From NCBI GenBank assembly GCA_002434305.1, contig DJJU01000002.1:58449-79906 (forward strand): DNA of 21,458 bases. The letters run 5' to 3'. The stretch is from Alicycliphilus sp. UBA6560 (GTDB lineage: Bacteria > Pseudomonadota > Gammaproteobacteria > Burkholderiales > Burkholderiaceae_C). This document shows, piece by piece, positions 1-7,522 of this stretch (position 1 is the stretch's first letter; each line of letters opens with the position of its first letter). The notes under the pieces are model-generated. The model did no database searches, was not told the DNA's origin, and was given only the letters and a program-made list of their open reading frames with translations. The position numbers and the translations under genes are program-made.

Positions 1-1
1 A

Positions 2-508
2 GGCGGTGGCTACGGTGGCCAAGGCGGCTATGGCGACCAAGGAAGCTATGGCGGCCAGAGCGGCCAATACAGCGGCAGCTATGGCGGCGGCCAGCGCGGC
101 GGCACCTACGGCCCCGGCGGTCAAGGTGGCTACGGTCGCAGCCATGCCGAGCAGTCGGGCGGCTTCTACGGCGACTCCAGCCGCTTCAGCGAAGGGGGTA
201 GCCAGCAGCGCTCGCGCCACCATGACGATCCCGAGTACCAGCAGTGGCGCAGCGAGCAGCTGCGCAACCTGGACAACGACTACGAGAGCTGGCGCGGTGA
301 GCGCTACAAGAAGTTCTCGGAGGATTTCAACAACTGGCGCAGCTCGCGCAGCCAGAGCGACAACAACACCACGGGACACGGCACCAGCAGTGCCCATGGC
401 AATGACAAGAGCGGCTCGGGCAGCACCGGCAGCTCGGGCGGTTCTGGTAGCACCGGCTCCAGCAGCTCTGGCAGCCACGACAGCAGCGGCAGCAGCAAGT
501 CCCGCTGA
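2..508 (+). CDS. Gly/Ser/Tyr-rich low-complexity protein, C-terminal part (5' end outside window)
   Basis: The open frame enters from the left edge in frame 2 and ends at TGA 506-508, giving 168 visible residues. The first ~60 residues are repeats of Gly-Gly-Tyr-Gly, Gly-Gln and Ser-Tyr-Gly type. A charged aromatic segment follows (about residues 70-115) with a Trp/Arg/Tyr rhythm: EYQQWRSEQ, DNDYESWRGERYKKF and EDFNNWRSSR. The tail is almost pure Gly/Ser/Thr with Asn, Asp and His. The ~170-codon frame-3 ORF over the same bases is Ala/Arg/Thr-rich and is a shadow; the frame-2 composition and the structured WR segment identify the real frame. I do not recognise a catalytic family. Similar Tyr/Trp-Arg segments occur in small Burkholderiales stress-type proteins, but that is only recollection. 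The N-terminal domain, if any, lies upstream. The gene converges on the histidine kinase gene, whose stop is 14 bp away. Confidence 0.72.
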   Translation, partial: GGGYGGQGGYGDQGSYGGQSGQYSGSYGGGQRGGTYGPGGQGGYGRSHAEQSGGFYGDSSRFSEGGSQQRSRHHDDPEYQQWRSEQLRNLDNDYESWRGERYKKFSEDFNNWRSSRSQSDNNTTGHGTSSAHGNDKSGSGSTGSSGGSGSTGSSSSGSHDSSGSSKSR

Positions 509-522
509 TCGGGCTTAGCCCC

Positions 523-2865
523 TTAGAGGAATGAAGGCGGCGTAAGGCCTTGTGCCGACGCCGCCTTTGCCTTTGCCACCTGCGGTAGCCATAGCTGGAA
601 CTGTGCGCCTGCGCCCGGGCGGCTTGCCACCTGCACCCGCCCGCCGTGGCGCAGCACCACGGTACGTACGAAGGCCAGGCCCAGCCCCACGCCCTCGGTC
701 CGCGCACTGCCCGCCTCCGGCTGGCCCGGCAGGCGGTTGAAGGGCTCGAAGATCTGCTCCTGCTGCTGCGGGCCCATGCCCGGACCTTCGTCCCGTATGC
801 CGACGCACCAGAAGCCCTCCTGTGCCCGCAGCGTGCAGTGCACGGTGGCGCCCCTGGGACTGAACTTCAGCGCATTGCCCAACACGTTGGTAATGGCGCG
901 CTGCACCCGGCCGGGGTCACCCGTGAAGGGCGCGGCCCGTTCGCTGGATTCCAGCCCCAGCCGCACCTGGCACTGTGCGGCGGCGGCCCAGGCGTCTTCC
1001 ATGGCCTGCTGCAGCGCATGCAGCAGGTCGAAGGTTTCGTGCCGGTAGCTGTCGGCCTGGGCGCTGGCCAGACGCACGAAGTCCTGGGCCAGGGTCAGCG
1101 AGGCCTGGGCCTGGCGCTCGATGCGCGCCAGCAGCTCGTCCTGCGGCATGCGCCCGGGAAAGGCGTGATGCATCTCCAGCAGCGTGATGATGGACGCGAC
1201 CGGGGCCCGGATGTCGTGCGAGATGAAGTGCAGCGCTTGGTCGCGCTGGCGCTGCGCGCGGCGCATGTCCGACAGGTCGACCAGGGTGATAAGCCAGATG
1301 GCGCTGCCGTCCAGCGAATAGTGCTGGCGCAGCAGCAGCACGTGCCTGTGCTGCCCATCACGCCACTCCCCGGGTGCAGGCGTGTCGCCGGTGGCCCAGT
1401 GGACCAGCGGTGGCAAGGCCTGGCCGTCGCGCGCGTCAGCCAGGTCACCCAGCAGCTGTTCCACCGGCAGGCCGGGCAGCGGGACGGTGATGGCTGGCTG
1501 GAAGTGCTGCTGGGCCGCAACGTTGGCCAGCAGCACCCGGCCTCCTGCGTCGCACACCAGGGTGGGCGAGGGCAGATGCTGCAGGCTGGCACTGACGAAA
1601 TGATGCAGCCGGCGCAGGCGGGCGGAGGCTTCCTCCACCGTGGCGATACGCCGCTCCAGCGCGTCGCTGTACAGCGATGCGCGGTCCGGGCCGGGCAGGG
1701 GCACGTCCTGCTGCAGGGCCTGCATCTGCAGCTGCAAAAAGCGCGCGGCGGCGCTCAGCCGGCGCCAGCTCCACAGCGGATAGGCCAGGGCGATGCCGGC
1801 CAGGGCCGGCGTGCCGGCCAGCTGCCAGCCGCCCAGGGCCGGCGCCAGTGCCATGGCCGCCAGCACGGCCAGCGCCAGCAGGGCGCAGGCCAGCAGCCCG
1901 GCCAGCGGCCCCAGCATGACCATGGCCAGCAACGCCAGGGCCACGGGCGCCAGGTTGAACAGCAGCTGGGCGCCGCTGCCGGCCGGCTGCACGTGGGCGC
2001 CAGCCAGTTCGGCGTGCAGCGCGTGGGCGATCCATTCCACGCCGGGGATGCGCTCGCTGTGCAGCCCGGCCGGCGCGGCGAACATGTCGCCCAGGCCCAC
2101 GGCGGTGGCGCCCACCAGCACGAACTTGCCGCGCAGGGCCTGCGGCGGCAGCCGGCCCTTGAGCACGTCCACATACGAATAGCGGGCAAACGGCGTGGGG
2201 CCGCCGGTGAAGGTGACGCTGCGCGGCTGGCTGCGAACCCAGGGCCCGTCCGCCGGGGCCGCGGCGCCGCGGCAGCCCGGCCGGGCCTGGCCGGCGGCGC
2301 ACAGCAGCGCCGTGCCGATGTGCGGCCAGGGGCCCTGCGCCGGGCCTTCCAGCCCGAACAGGCGGCGCGCCACGCCGTCCTCGTCCAGGGCCACCTGCAC
2401 ATGGCCCAGCTGGGCGGCGGTGCTGCGCAGCAGGGGCAGGGGCGCGTCCACGCCGCTGGAGGCCAGGCTGCCGCGCCGGGCCACGGGCAGCACCACGCGG
2501 GCCGCGCGGCGCAGGGCCTGGGCCAGCAGCAGGTCGTCGCCGGGGTAGTCGGCGTCGGGCTCGCCGAACAGCACGTCCAGCGCCACGGCGCGCGGCTGCT
2601 GCGCACCGATGTGCGCCAGCACCTGCGCATGCAGGGCGCGGCGCCAGGGCCAGCGGCCGATGGCCTCGATGCTCTCGTCGTCGATGGCAATGAGAACGAT
2701 GTCGCTGCTGGCCGGCAGGGCGCGCGCGCGCATGGCCAGGTCGTTGACCAGGTGGTCCAGCCGGCGCAGCGCGCCGCCGCTGCTCCACCAGGCCACCAGG
2801 GCCAGCAGCACCAAGGACAGCGCCAGCCATTCGCGCCGCAGGCCGGCGGCGCGCCTGCCGCGCAT
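523..2865 (-). CDS. CHASE2-domain sensor histidine kinase
   Basis: This 780-aa inner-membrane sensor kinase probably phosphorylates the response regulator encoded two genes upstream. An N-terminal TM segment (about 12-29) is followed by an extracytoplasmic CHASE2 domain (about 35-290), with hallmarks such as DIVLIAIDDESI, PRAVALDVLF and GKFVLVGATAVGLGD. Three hydrophobic helices follow (about 300-366), then a PAS-like region (about 425-530). The HisKA domain carries the phospho-accepting His550 in HFISHDIRAP. The ATPase domain shows the N box (N660/N664, in NVLGNALKF), the G1 box DEGPGMG (692-698) and the G2 box GVGLGL (725-730). All catalytic motifs are intact. The ATG at 2865-2863 starts 11 bp after the FecR/LysM stop, so the gene is probably the last of a three-gene operon. 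Its final codons contain a hairpin that may terminate transcription. Confidence 0.93.
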   Translation of the reverse strand: MRGRRAAGLRREWLALSLVLLALVAWWSSGGALRRLDHLVNDLAMRARALPASSDIVLIAIDDESIEAIGRWPWRRALHAQVLAHIGAQQPRAVALDVLFGEPDADYPGDDLLLAQALRRAARVVLPVARRGSLASSGVDAPLPLLRSTAAQLGHVQVALDEDGVARRLFGLEGPAQGPWPHIGTALLCAAGQARPGCRGAAAPADGPWVRSQPRSVTFTGGPTPFARYSYVDVLKGRLPPQALRGKFVLVGATAVGLGDMFAAPAGLHSERIPGVEWIAHALHAELAGAHVQPAGSGAQLLFNLAPVALALLAMVMLGPLAGLLACALLALAVLAAMALAPALGGWQLAGTPALAGIALAYPLWSWRRLSAAARFLQLQMQALQQDVPLPGPDRASLYSDALERRIATVEEASARLRRLHHFVSASLQHLPSPTLVCDAGGRVLLANVAAQQHFQPAITVPLPGLPVEQLLGDLADARDGQALPPLVHWATGDTPAPGEWRDGQHRHVLLLRQHYSLDGSAIWLITLVDLSDMRRAQRQRDQALHFISHDIRAPVASIITLLEMHHAFPGRMPQDELLARIERQAQASLTLAQDFVRLASAQADSYRHETFDLLHALQQAMEDAWAAAAQCQVRLGLESSERAAPFTGDPGRVQRAITNVLGNALKFSPRGATVHCTLRAQEGFWCVGIRDEGPGMGPQQQEQIFEPFNRLPGQPEAGSARTEGVGLGLAFVRTVVLRHGGRVQVASRPGAGAQFQLWLPQVAKAKAASAQGLTPPSFL
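534..567. terminator. Candidate bidirectional terminator hairpin between convergent genes
   Basis: A perfect 10-bp inverted repeat, AAGGCGGCGT (534-543) and ACGCCGCCTT (558-567), encloses a 14-nt loop. It lies 25 bp after the stop of the Gly-rich gene and inside the last codons of the oppositely oriented histidine kinase. The T-tracts on both sides are short (TTT on +, TTC on -), so the terminator call is moderate. Confidence 0.5.
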
Positions 2866-2876
2866 GGCGAAGGCCG

Positions 2877-4574
2877 TCAGGGCGCCGACAGCGGGCGGCC
2901 GTCGGCGGAGGTGATGGGCAGGCCGGTGCCGCTTTGCACGGCCGGCGGCAGCACGACCTGGCGCGGGGTGGAGAAGGCGCTCTCCAGTCCCGACGGATCG
3001 CGCGTGCGGATGCGCACCAGGTAGCTGCCGGGCGCCAGGGCCGGCGCCGCCCAGGCAGGCTCGGCCAGCTCTTCGTCCACCAGGGGATGCGCGAAGCCCG
3101 CTTCATCCGGCGCCAGCTGCAGCCTGAAGCGCTGGCCGGCGGCGCCCGGCCAGGACAGGCTGATGCGGCTGCCGCTTTCGCTGGCGGCGATGGCCTGCGC
3201 GCCCAGGGCGGGCGGTCGCTCGGCCACGGCAAAGGGCTGGGCCGGGCCGAAGGGGCCCTGGTCCAGCGCGCCGCCGGCCAGCTCGCGCACGCTGGCCGCG
3301 CGCCACTGGTAGCGGCCGGGTGCCAGTGTGGCCAGGGCTAGCGCGCACTGGCCAGCGCGGGTCTCGTCCAGCAGCGGCGCGGCGAAACCGGCCTCGCCCG
3401 CCACCTGGATGCGGTAGCGCGCTGCGCCCTGCACGGGGGTGCAGGCCAGCGTGCCCTGGCCGTGCGCCAGCGTGGCGCCGCCCAGCGGCGCCTGGGCCAG
3501 CGGGGCGACCGGATGCGCCTTCACGCGCACGGCGCGCTGCGCCCGCTGGCCGGGCAGGCCGGCGGCATCCATGGCGCGGGCGGCCAAGTAATAGTCGCCA
3601 TCCGGGACGGCCGGCAGGCGCACTTGCGGGCCGGGCGCGGTGACGCTGCGCACGATGGCGGCGAACTGCGCGTCGCGCGCCACCTGCACCTGGTAGGCCG
3701 CGGCGCCTGGCACCGGCGCCAGCGCCAGCGTGAGGAAGTCGGCGTCCTCCAGCGTGGCCGGTAGCGCGTCCAGGGCGGGCGCGGGCAGCAACGGAGCGGG
3801 CGCGCCTACGGCGCCAGCCGCAGACACGACCACGCCGTGGCCCTGGGAGACCACCTGGGCACTTGCGTCTGCATCCGCCGTGCCGGGCGCCACGGCCAGC
3901 GCGCCCTCGGTCACGGCGGCCAGCGTGCGCCCGTCCGGCGCCAGCTCGACCAGGAAACGCGTGCCGCGCACGGCGGTACTGGCTGACGGGGTGCGGATCT
4001 CGAAGCGGCGCTGGCGCTGCGGTGGCTGCGGCGGCACGCTGGGCTCGACGCTGCCGCGCTCCAGCTGCAGCACGGACTGCGCATCGCCAGCCCGACCGCG
4101 CCGGCGCAGCTGCTCGATCTGCACCTGCGAGTCGGCCTGCACGCGCACCAGCGTGCCGTCGGCCAGCCGCACGGTGATGAAGGAATCGGTGCCGGCCTGC
4201 ACGCGTGCGCCCTCGGGCAGGGGCTGGCCGGGCCGGGGCGCCTGGGGCTGGCCCCCGGGCAGCTGCACGCGCACGTCGCCCTGCGCGAAAGCCACCTCTG
4301 CGCTGCCCGCGGGCAGCAGGTGCAGGGGGATGCGCAGCCGCGAGCCGGGCCGCAGCCGGCGCGGGTCGGCCACGTGGTTTTCCTGCTGCAGTCCGGGCCA
4401 CAGCCGGGCGTCACCCAGGTAGTGAGTGGCCAAGGCCTGCAGCGTGTCGCCGGGGCGCACGGTGTGCTCGATGGCGCTGGCGGGCTGGGCAAGGGCCGGG
4501 CCTGGCAGCGCCAGCAGCAGCGCCCAGGGCAGCAGGCGGCGCAGGGCTGGACTAGTCGTTGTCGTTGTTGTCAT
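2877..4574 (-). CDS. Secreted LysM-FecR protein with fibronectin-like repeats
   Basis: A 565-aa exported protein. The signal peptide covers residues 1-29 (MTTTTTT, a Leu-rich core, then ALA|Q). A LysM peptidoglycan-binding domain lies at about 36-85 (HTVRPGDTLQALATHYLGD). A FecR domain lies at about 95-250 and includes FEIRTPSASTAVRGTRFLVE. Three Ig/FnIII-like repeats follow, each with a similar strand: YQVQVARDAQF (294-304), YRIQVAGEAGF (387-397) and FRLQLAPDEAGF (483-494). I chose ATG 4574-4572 because AGGAAG lies nine bases upstream; the in-frame TTG at 4580 is too close to that site. The 5' end overlaps the response regulator by 23 bp. It probably sits in the cell envelope and may relay a wall or periplasmic cue to the CHASE2 kinase. 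That role is inferred from the operon and is not known. FecR here is the domain name and does not imply iron regulation. Confidence 0.88.
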   Translation of the reverse strand: MTTTTTTSPALRRLLPWALLLALPGPALAQPASAIEHTVRPGDTLQALATHYLGDARLWPGLQQENHVADPRRLRPGSRLRIPLHLLPAGSAEVAFAQGDVRVQLPGGQPQAPRPGQPLPEGARVQAGTDSFITVRLADGTLVRVQADSQVQIEQLRRRGRAGDAQSVLQLERGSVEPSVPPQPPQRQRRFEIRTPSASTAVRGTRFLVELAPDGRTLAAVTEGALAVAPGTADADASAQVVSQGHGVVVSAAGAVGAPAPLLPAPALDALPATLEDADFLTLALAPVPGAAAYQVQVARDAQFAAIVRSVTAPGPQVRLPAVPDGDYYLAARAMDAAGLPGQRAQRAVRVKAHPVAPLAQAPLGGATLAHGQGTLACTPVQGAARYRIQVAGEAGFAAPLLDETRAGQCALALATLAPGRYQWRAASVRELAGGALDQGPFGPAQPFAVAERPPALGAQAIAASESGSRISLSWPGAAGQRFRLQLAPDEAGFAHPLVDEELAEPAWAAPALAPGSYLVRIRTRDPSGLESAFSTPRQVVLPPAVQSGTGLPITSADGRPLSAP

Positions 4575-5286
4575 GGGCAAGGGCTTCCTGGGGGGCGTCC
4601 AGGGGCTTGACGGCCTCGAAGCGATAGCCCACGCCGTACACCGAGGTGATGGCGAAGCCGCTGGCCGGGCGCAGGTCCAGCACGGTGCGCAAGCGCGAGA
4701 TGTGGGTGTCCAGCGAGCGCGAGATGACCTCGGCGCTGTGCCCCCAGATGGCCTCGCGCAGGTGGTCGCGCGACAGCAGCCGGCCCAGGTTCTGGAACAG
4801 AAACAGCGCCAGCTCGTATTCGCGCGCCTTCAGCGCCACGGGCTGACCGTCCATCAGCAGCTCGTGCGTCTCGGGCAGGAAGCGGTAGCGGCCGAACTCC
4901 AGGGGCCCGCCGGTGGCTGGCGGGTAGGCACGGCGCAGCAGGGCGCCGACGCGCGCGCCCAGCTCGGCCACGCGCACGGGCTTGGTCATGAAGTCGTCGG
5001 CGCCGCAGGCCAGGCCCTCGACGATGTCGGCTTCTTCCTGACGATGGGTGACGAAGAGGATGGGCAGCTGCGGCGCCAGCTGCTGGCGCACCTGGCGAAC
5101 GATGTCCGGGCCGCTGGTGTCGGGCAGCTGCCAGTCGACGATGAGCAGGTCGTAGGTTTCGCGGCGCAGCGACTTGAGCAGCGCCGCCCCGGTGGCGAAG
5201 GTGTGGCAGGCATGGCCCATCGCGCCCAGTGCGTGCGTGAACAGCTCCAGCTGTAGCGTGTCGTCGTCCACTGCGGCGATGCGCAT
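4552..5286 (-). CDS. OmpR/PhoB-family response regulator
   Basis: This 244-aa cytoplasmic transcription factor has a receiver domain (1-115) with the acidic pocket D7-D9, phospho-acceptor Asp51 (IVDWQLPD), switch Thr80 and Lys102 (TKPVR). A winged-helix DNA-binding domain follows (about 130-228), with LKAREYELALFLFQN, SRSLDTHISRLR and the closing YGVGYRF. The C-terminal tail is Asp/Asn-rich. ATG 5286-5284 is preceded by an AGAAGGGA ribosome-binding site. It is the first gene of the operon that also encodes the LysM-FecR protein and the CHASE2 kinase, and the order regulator, envelope protein, kinase suggests a dedicated signalling cassette. The upstream gap to trpS is almost filled by a palindromic repeat. 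Target genes cannot be read from the window. Confidence 0.94.
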   Translation of the reverse strand: MRIAAVDDDTLQLELFTHALGAMGHACHTFATGAALLKSLRRETYDLLIVDWQLPDTSGPDIVRQVRQQLAPQLPILFVTHRQEEADIVEGLACGADDFMTKPVRVAELGARVGALLRRAYPPATGGPLEFGRYRFLPETHELLMDGQPVALKAREYELALFLFQNLGRLLSRDHLREAIWGHSAEVISRSLDTHISRLRTVLDLRPASGFAITSVYGVGYRFEAVKPLDAPQEALAHDNNDND

Positions 5287-5315
5287 GCCCGTGCTCCCTT
5301 CTGCGATTATTGGTG

Positions 5316-5368
5316 TTTTCGGCCTCTAGCCCTTGCCAGTCAAGCGCAAGTAGCTATTGTTTTGATAG
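5316..5368 (-). repeat. Comamonadaceae-type palindromic intergenic repeat, copy 1
   Basis: Read on the minus strand, this begins CTATCAAAACAATAGCTA, runs through CGCTTGACTGGCAAGGGC and ends CTAGAGGCCGAAAA. It shares the core CGCTTGACTGGC and the end (GCTAGAGGCC) with the copies at 13131-13192 and 16981-17030. It occupies most of the 85-bp gap between the trpS stop and the response-regulator start, so it must sit in the 5' leader or promoter region of the two-component operon. Confidence 0.75.
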
Positions 5369-5371
5369 TCT

Positions 5372-6682
5372 TCATTCGTCCCTGGCCGCGGCCAGGGCCC
5401 GCAGCGCCGCGGCGGCCTCGCCGGGCTGCACGCCCTCCACGGGTGCCAGCTGGCCGGCCAGCTGCGCCAGGGCGTCGGGCTCGGCCTGCAGCCGGGCGAT
5501 GGCTTGGCCGGCCTCGCGCGGGGCCTCGAAGCCGGTGCTTTGCAGCAGCACACGGCCGTCGGCGGCCACCAGCTTGAAGTAAAAGCGGCCGTCCTTTTCG
5601 CGGTACTGCTTGAAGCTGGGCAGGGCGGCAGCAGCGGCCGGCTTGGTCTTGGGCAGCGGCGTGGCGATGGCCGCGCTCAAGGGGCGCAGGCCGACGGCGG
5701 CGCGCAGGCGCTGCAGGAAGGGCTGGGCCTGGGCGCGGGCGCGCTGGGCACCTTGCTGCAGCACGGCCTCGACCTTCTCGGGGTGGGCCATCAGGTCGTC
5801 GTAGCGCGCGCGCATGGGCGCGATCTCGCGGTCGATGCGCTCGAACAGCTGCTGCTTGGCCTCGCCCCAGGCGATGCCGCCGGCGTAAGCGCGGCGCATG
5901 GCGTCCGTTTCCTCGGGCGTGGCGAAGGCCTGGTAGATCTGGAACAGGGCCGAGCCCTCGACCTGCTTGGGCTCGCCCGGCGCGCGCGAGTCGGTGACGA
6001 TGGAGCCAATCAGCTTCTTCAGCTGTTCGCGCGGGGTGAACAGCGGGATGGTGTTGTCGTAGCTCTTGCTCATCTTGCGCCCGTCCAGGCCGGCGAGCAG
6101 GGCCACGTTGTCCTCTATGGCCGCCTCGGGCAGCGTGAAGTGGCTGCCGTACAGGTGGTTGAAGCTGGATGCCATGTCGCGCGCCATCTCGATGTGCTGC
6201 ACCTGGTCCCGGCCCACGGGCACGTGGTGGGCGTTGAACAGCAGGATGTCGGCGGCCATGAGCACCGGGTACATGAACAGGCCGGCGGACACCCCGTCGT
6301 CGCCGTCGCGGCCGGCTTCGTGGTTCTTGTCCTGCGCGGCCTTGTAGGCGTGGGCGCGGTTGAGCAGGCCCTTGCCGGTCACGCAGGTCAGCAGCCAGTG
6401 CAGCTCGGGGATCTCGGGGATGTCGGACTGGCGGTAGAAGGTGACGTGCTGCGGGTCCAGCCCGGCGGCCAGCCAGCTGGCGGCGATCTCTAGCGTGGAG
6501 CGGTTCACGCGCTCGGGCTCCTGGCACTTGATGAGGGCGTGGTAGTCGGCCAGGAAGTAATAGCTCTCCACGCCGCCCGAGCGGCTGGCGGCCACGGAGG
6601 GGCGGATGGAGCCGACGAAATTGCCCAGGTGCGGGGTGCCCGAAGGGGTGATGCCGGTGAGAAAGCGCGTGGGTTCTTGCAT
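5372..6682 (-). CDS. trpS: Tryptophan-tRNA ligase with C-terminal DUF1508-like extension
   Basis: A cytoplasmic class I aminoacyl-tRNA synthetase that charges tRNA-Trp with tryptophan using ATP. The HIGH-equivalent is TPSGTPHLGN (12-21). The KMSKS loop is exact at 203-207 (GRKMSKSYDN). The core runs to about residue 330, near the usual ~334 aa of bacterial TrpS. About 100 extra residues follow: an Ala/Pro linker (about 335-355), then a segment at 358-398 (YREKDGRFYFKLVAADG, then SAGLIGHT-free strand and helix ending EAGQAIARLQ) that resembles one DUF1508/YegP repeat, and an Ala-rich tail ending at 436. The function of the extension is unknown to me. ATG 6682-6680 is 20 bp after the M50 stop, so the two are probably cotranscribed. 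Weak Shine-Dalgarno. Confidence 0.95.
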   Translation of the reverse strand: MQEPTRFLTGITPSGTPHLGNFVGSIRPSVAASRSGGVESYYFLADYHALIKCQEPERVNRSTLEIAASWLAAGLDPQHVTFYRQSDIPEIPELHWLLTCVTGKGLLNRAHAYKAAQDKNHEAGRDGDDGVSAGLFMYPVLMAADILLFNAHHVPVGRDQVQHIEMARDMASSFNHLYGSHFTLPEAAIEDNVALLAGLDGRKMSKSYDNTIPLFTPREQLKKLIGSIVTDSRAPGEPKQVEGSALFQIYQAFATPEETDAMRRAYAGGIAWGEAKQQLFERIDREIAPMRARYDDLMAHPEKVEAVLQQGAQRARAQAQPFLQRLRAAVGLRPLSAAIATPLPKTKPAAAAALPSFKQYREKDGRFYFKLVAADGRVLLQSTGFEAPREAGQAIARLQAEPDALAQLAGQLAPVEGVQPGEAAAALRALAAARDE

Positions 6683-6702
6683 GGATCAGGACAGGGAGGG
6701 GG

Positions 6703-7389
6703 TCAGCGCAGCAGCGCGACGAAGGGGGTCAGCAGCAGGTTGATGGCTTCGTAGCCCAGCGACATCAGCGGGCGCAGCCACAGCGAGCCCACCACGCCGG
6801 CCAGCACCAGCGCCAGCACGATGAAAAAGCCGTAGGGCTCGATGCGCGACAGCCACATCGCCTGGCGCATGGGCAGTAGGCCGGCCAGCACGCGCCCGCC
6901 ATCGAGCGGCGGTAGCGGGAACAGGTTGAAGGCCCACATGACCAGGTTGACCAGGATGCCGGCGCGGGCCATCTGCGTGAAGAAGGGCTCTTCCACACCC
7001 GCGGCCACCAGCGCCACCAGCAGCAGCGCCCAGGCAATGGCCTGCACGAAGTTGGAGGCCGGCCCGGCCAGCGCCACCCAGACCATGTCGCGCTTGGGGT
7101 GCCGCAGGTTGCCGAAATTGACCGGCACCGGCTTGGCATAGCCGAAGACGAAGGCGCCCGAGGTGGAGAAGTACAGCAGCAGCGGCATCAGGATGGTGCC
7201 GATGGGGTCGATGTGCTTGATGGGGTTGAGCGTCATGCGCCCCAGCATGTAGGCCGTGTTGTCGCCGAAATAGCGCGCCACGTAGCCGTGCGCGGCCTCA
7301 TGCACCGTGATGGAGAACAGCACGGGCAGGGCGTAGATCAGGATGGTCTGGATGATGTCGGAGGAGGGCACTCGCCGATTGTCGCGCAT
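6703..7389 (-). CDS. M50-family site-2 protease-like membrane metalloprotease
   Basis: A polytopic inner-membrane zinc metalloprotease of the S2P/M50B type that would cut transmembrane substrates; the substrate is unknown. The zinc-binding HEAAH motif is at 30-34 in the first helix. The second motif, PLPPLDGGRVLAG (158-170), supplies the third metal ligand, Asp163. The family-typical NPIKHIDPIGT and AGPASNF are also present, with at least four hydrophobic segments in 228 residues. I start at ATG 7389-7387. GTG 7371 is an alternative (222 aa). A longer frame reaching to 7590 runs across the nor leader and small ORF on the other strand and is unlikely to be used. It lies directly upstream of trpS, an arrangement I recall in Burkholderiales. 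The divergent nor operon starts 134 bp away. Confidence 0.88.
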   Translation of the reverse strand: MRDNRRVPSSDIIQTILIYALPVLFSITVHEAAHGYVARYFGDNTAYMLGRMTLNPIKHIDPIGTILMPLLLYFSTSGAFVFGYAKPVPVNFGNLRHPKRDMVWVALAGPASNFVQAIAWALLLVALVAAGVEEPFFTQMARAGILVNLVMWAFNLFPLPPLDGGRVLAGLLPMRQAMWLSRIEPYGFFIVLALVLAGVVGSLWLRPLMSLGYEAINLLLTPFVALLR

Positions 7390-7424
7390 GGCGCCTGTCA
7401 GCCACGTCCCACAGGGCATGGGCG

Positions 7425-7437
7425 CTTGTCCGACAAG
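7425..7437. promoter_or_regulatory. 13-bp perfect palindrome, candidate operator between M50 gene and nor cluster
   Basis: CTTGTCCGACAAG has six-base arms around one central base. It lies 35 bp upstream of the M50 start and 85 bp upstream of the small nor-leader ORF. The spacing does not fit an FNR/NNR/DNR box, which needs about four bases between TTG-half sites. It resembles the TNGTNNNACNA operators described for FadR-type GntR regulators. Function is inferred. Confidence 0.35.
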
Positions 7438-7522
7438 GGCTGGCGGGCCCCAGGTCCAACAATGCCGCGTAAGGCTCGGTGTGCAAGGCACCGGCTCAGA
7501 CAAGAACAACCGGAGGTCCACG

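Noticed and set aside
1..160. Tandem repeat or CRISPR-like array at the left edge
   Set aside because: The repetition is codon-level Gly/Tyr/Gln repetition inside a coding frame, without constant repeats and unique spacers.
6..518. 170-codon plus-strand frame-3 ORF rich in Ala, Thr and Arg
   Set aside because: Frame 2 over the same bases gives a coherent Gly/Tyr-rich protein with a structured Trp/Arg segment; frame 3 is its shifted shadow.
646..3024. 792-codon plus-strand ORF
   Set aside because: It is antisense to the histidine kinase and FecR genes, and its Gln/Gly/His-rich composition is typical of the reverse of GC-rich coding DNA.
7390..7522. FNR/NNR/DNR box or NorR sigma-54 promoter ahead of the nor cluster
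   Set aside because: No TTGAT-N4-ATCAA-like site and no GG-N10-GC element at a fitting place; the palindrome at 7425-7437 has the wrong spacing.
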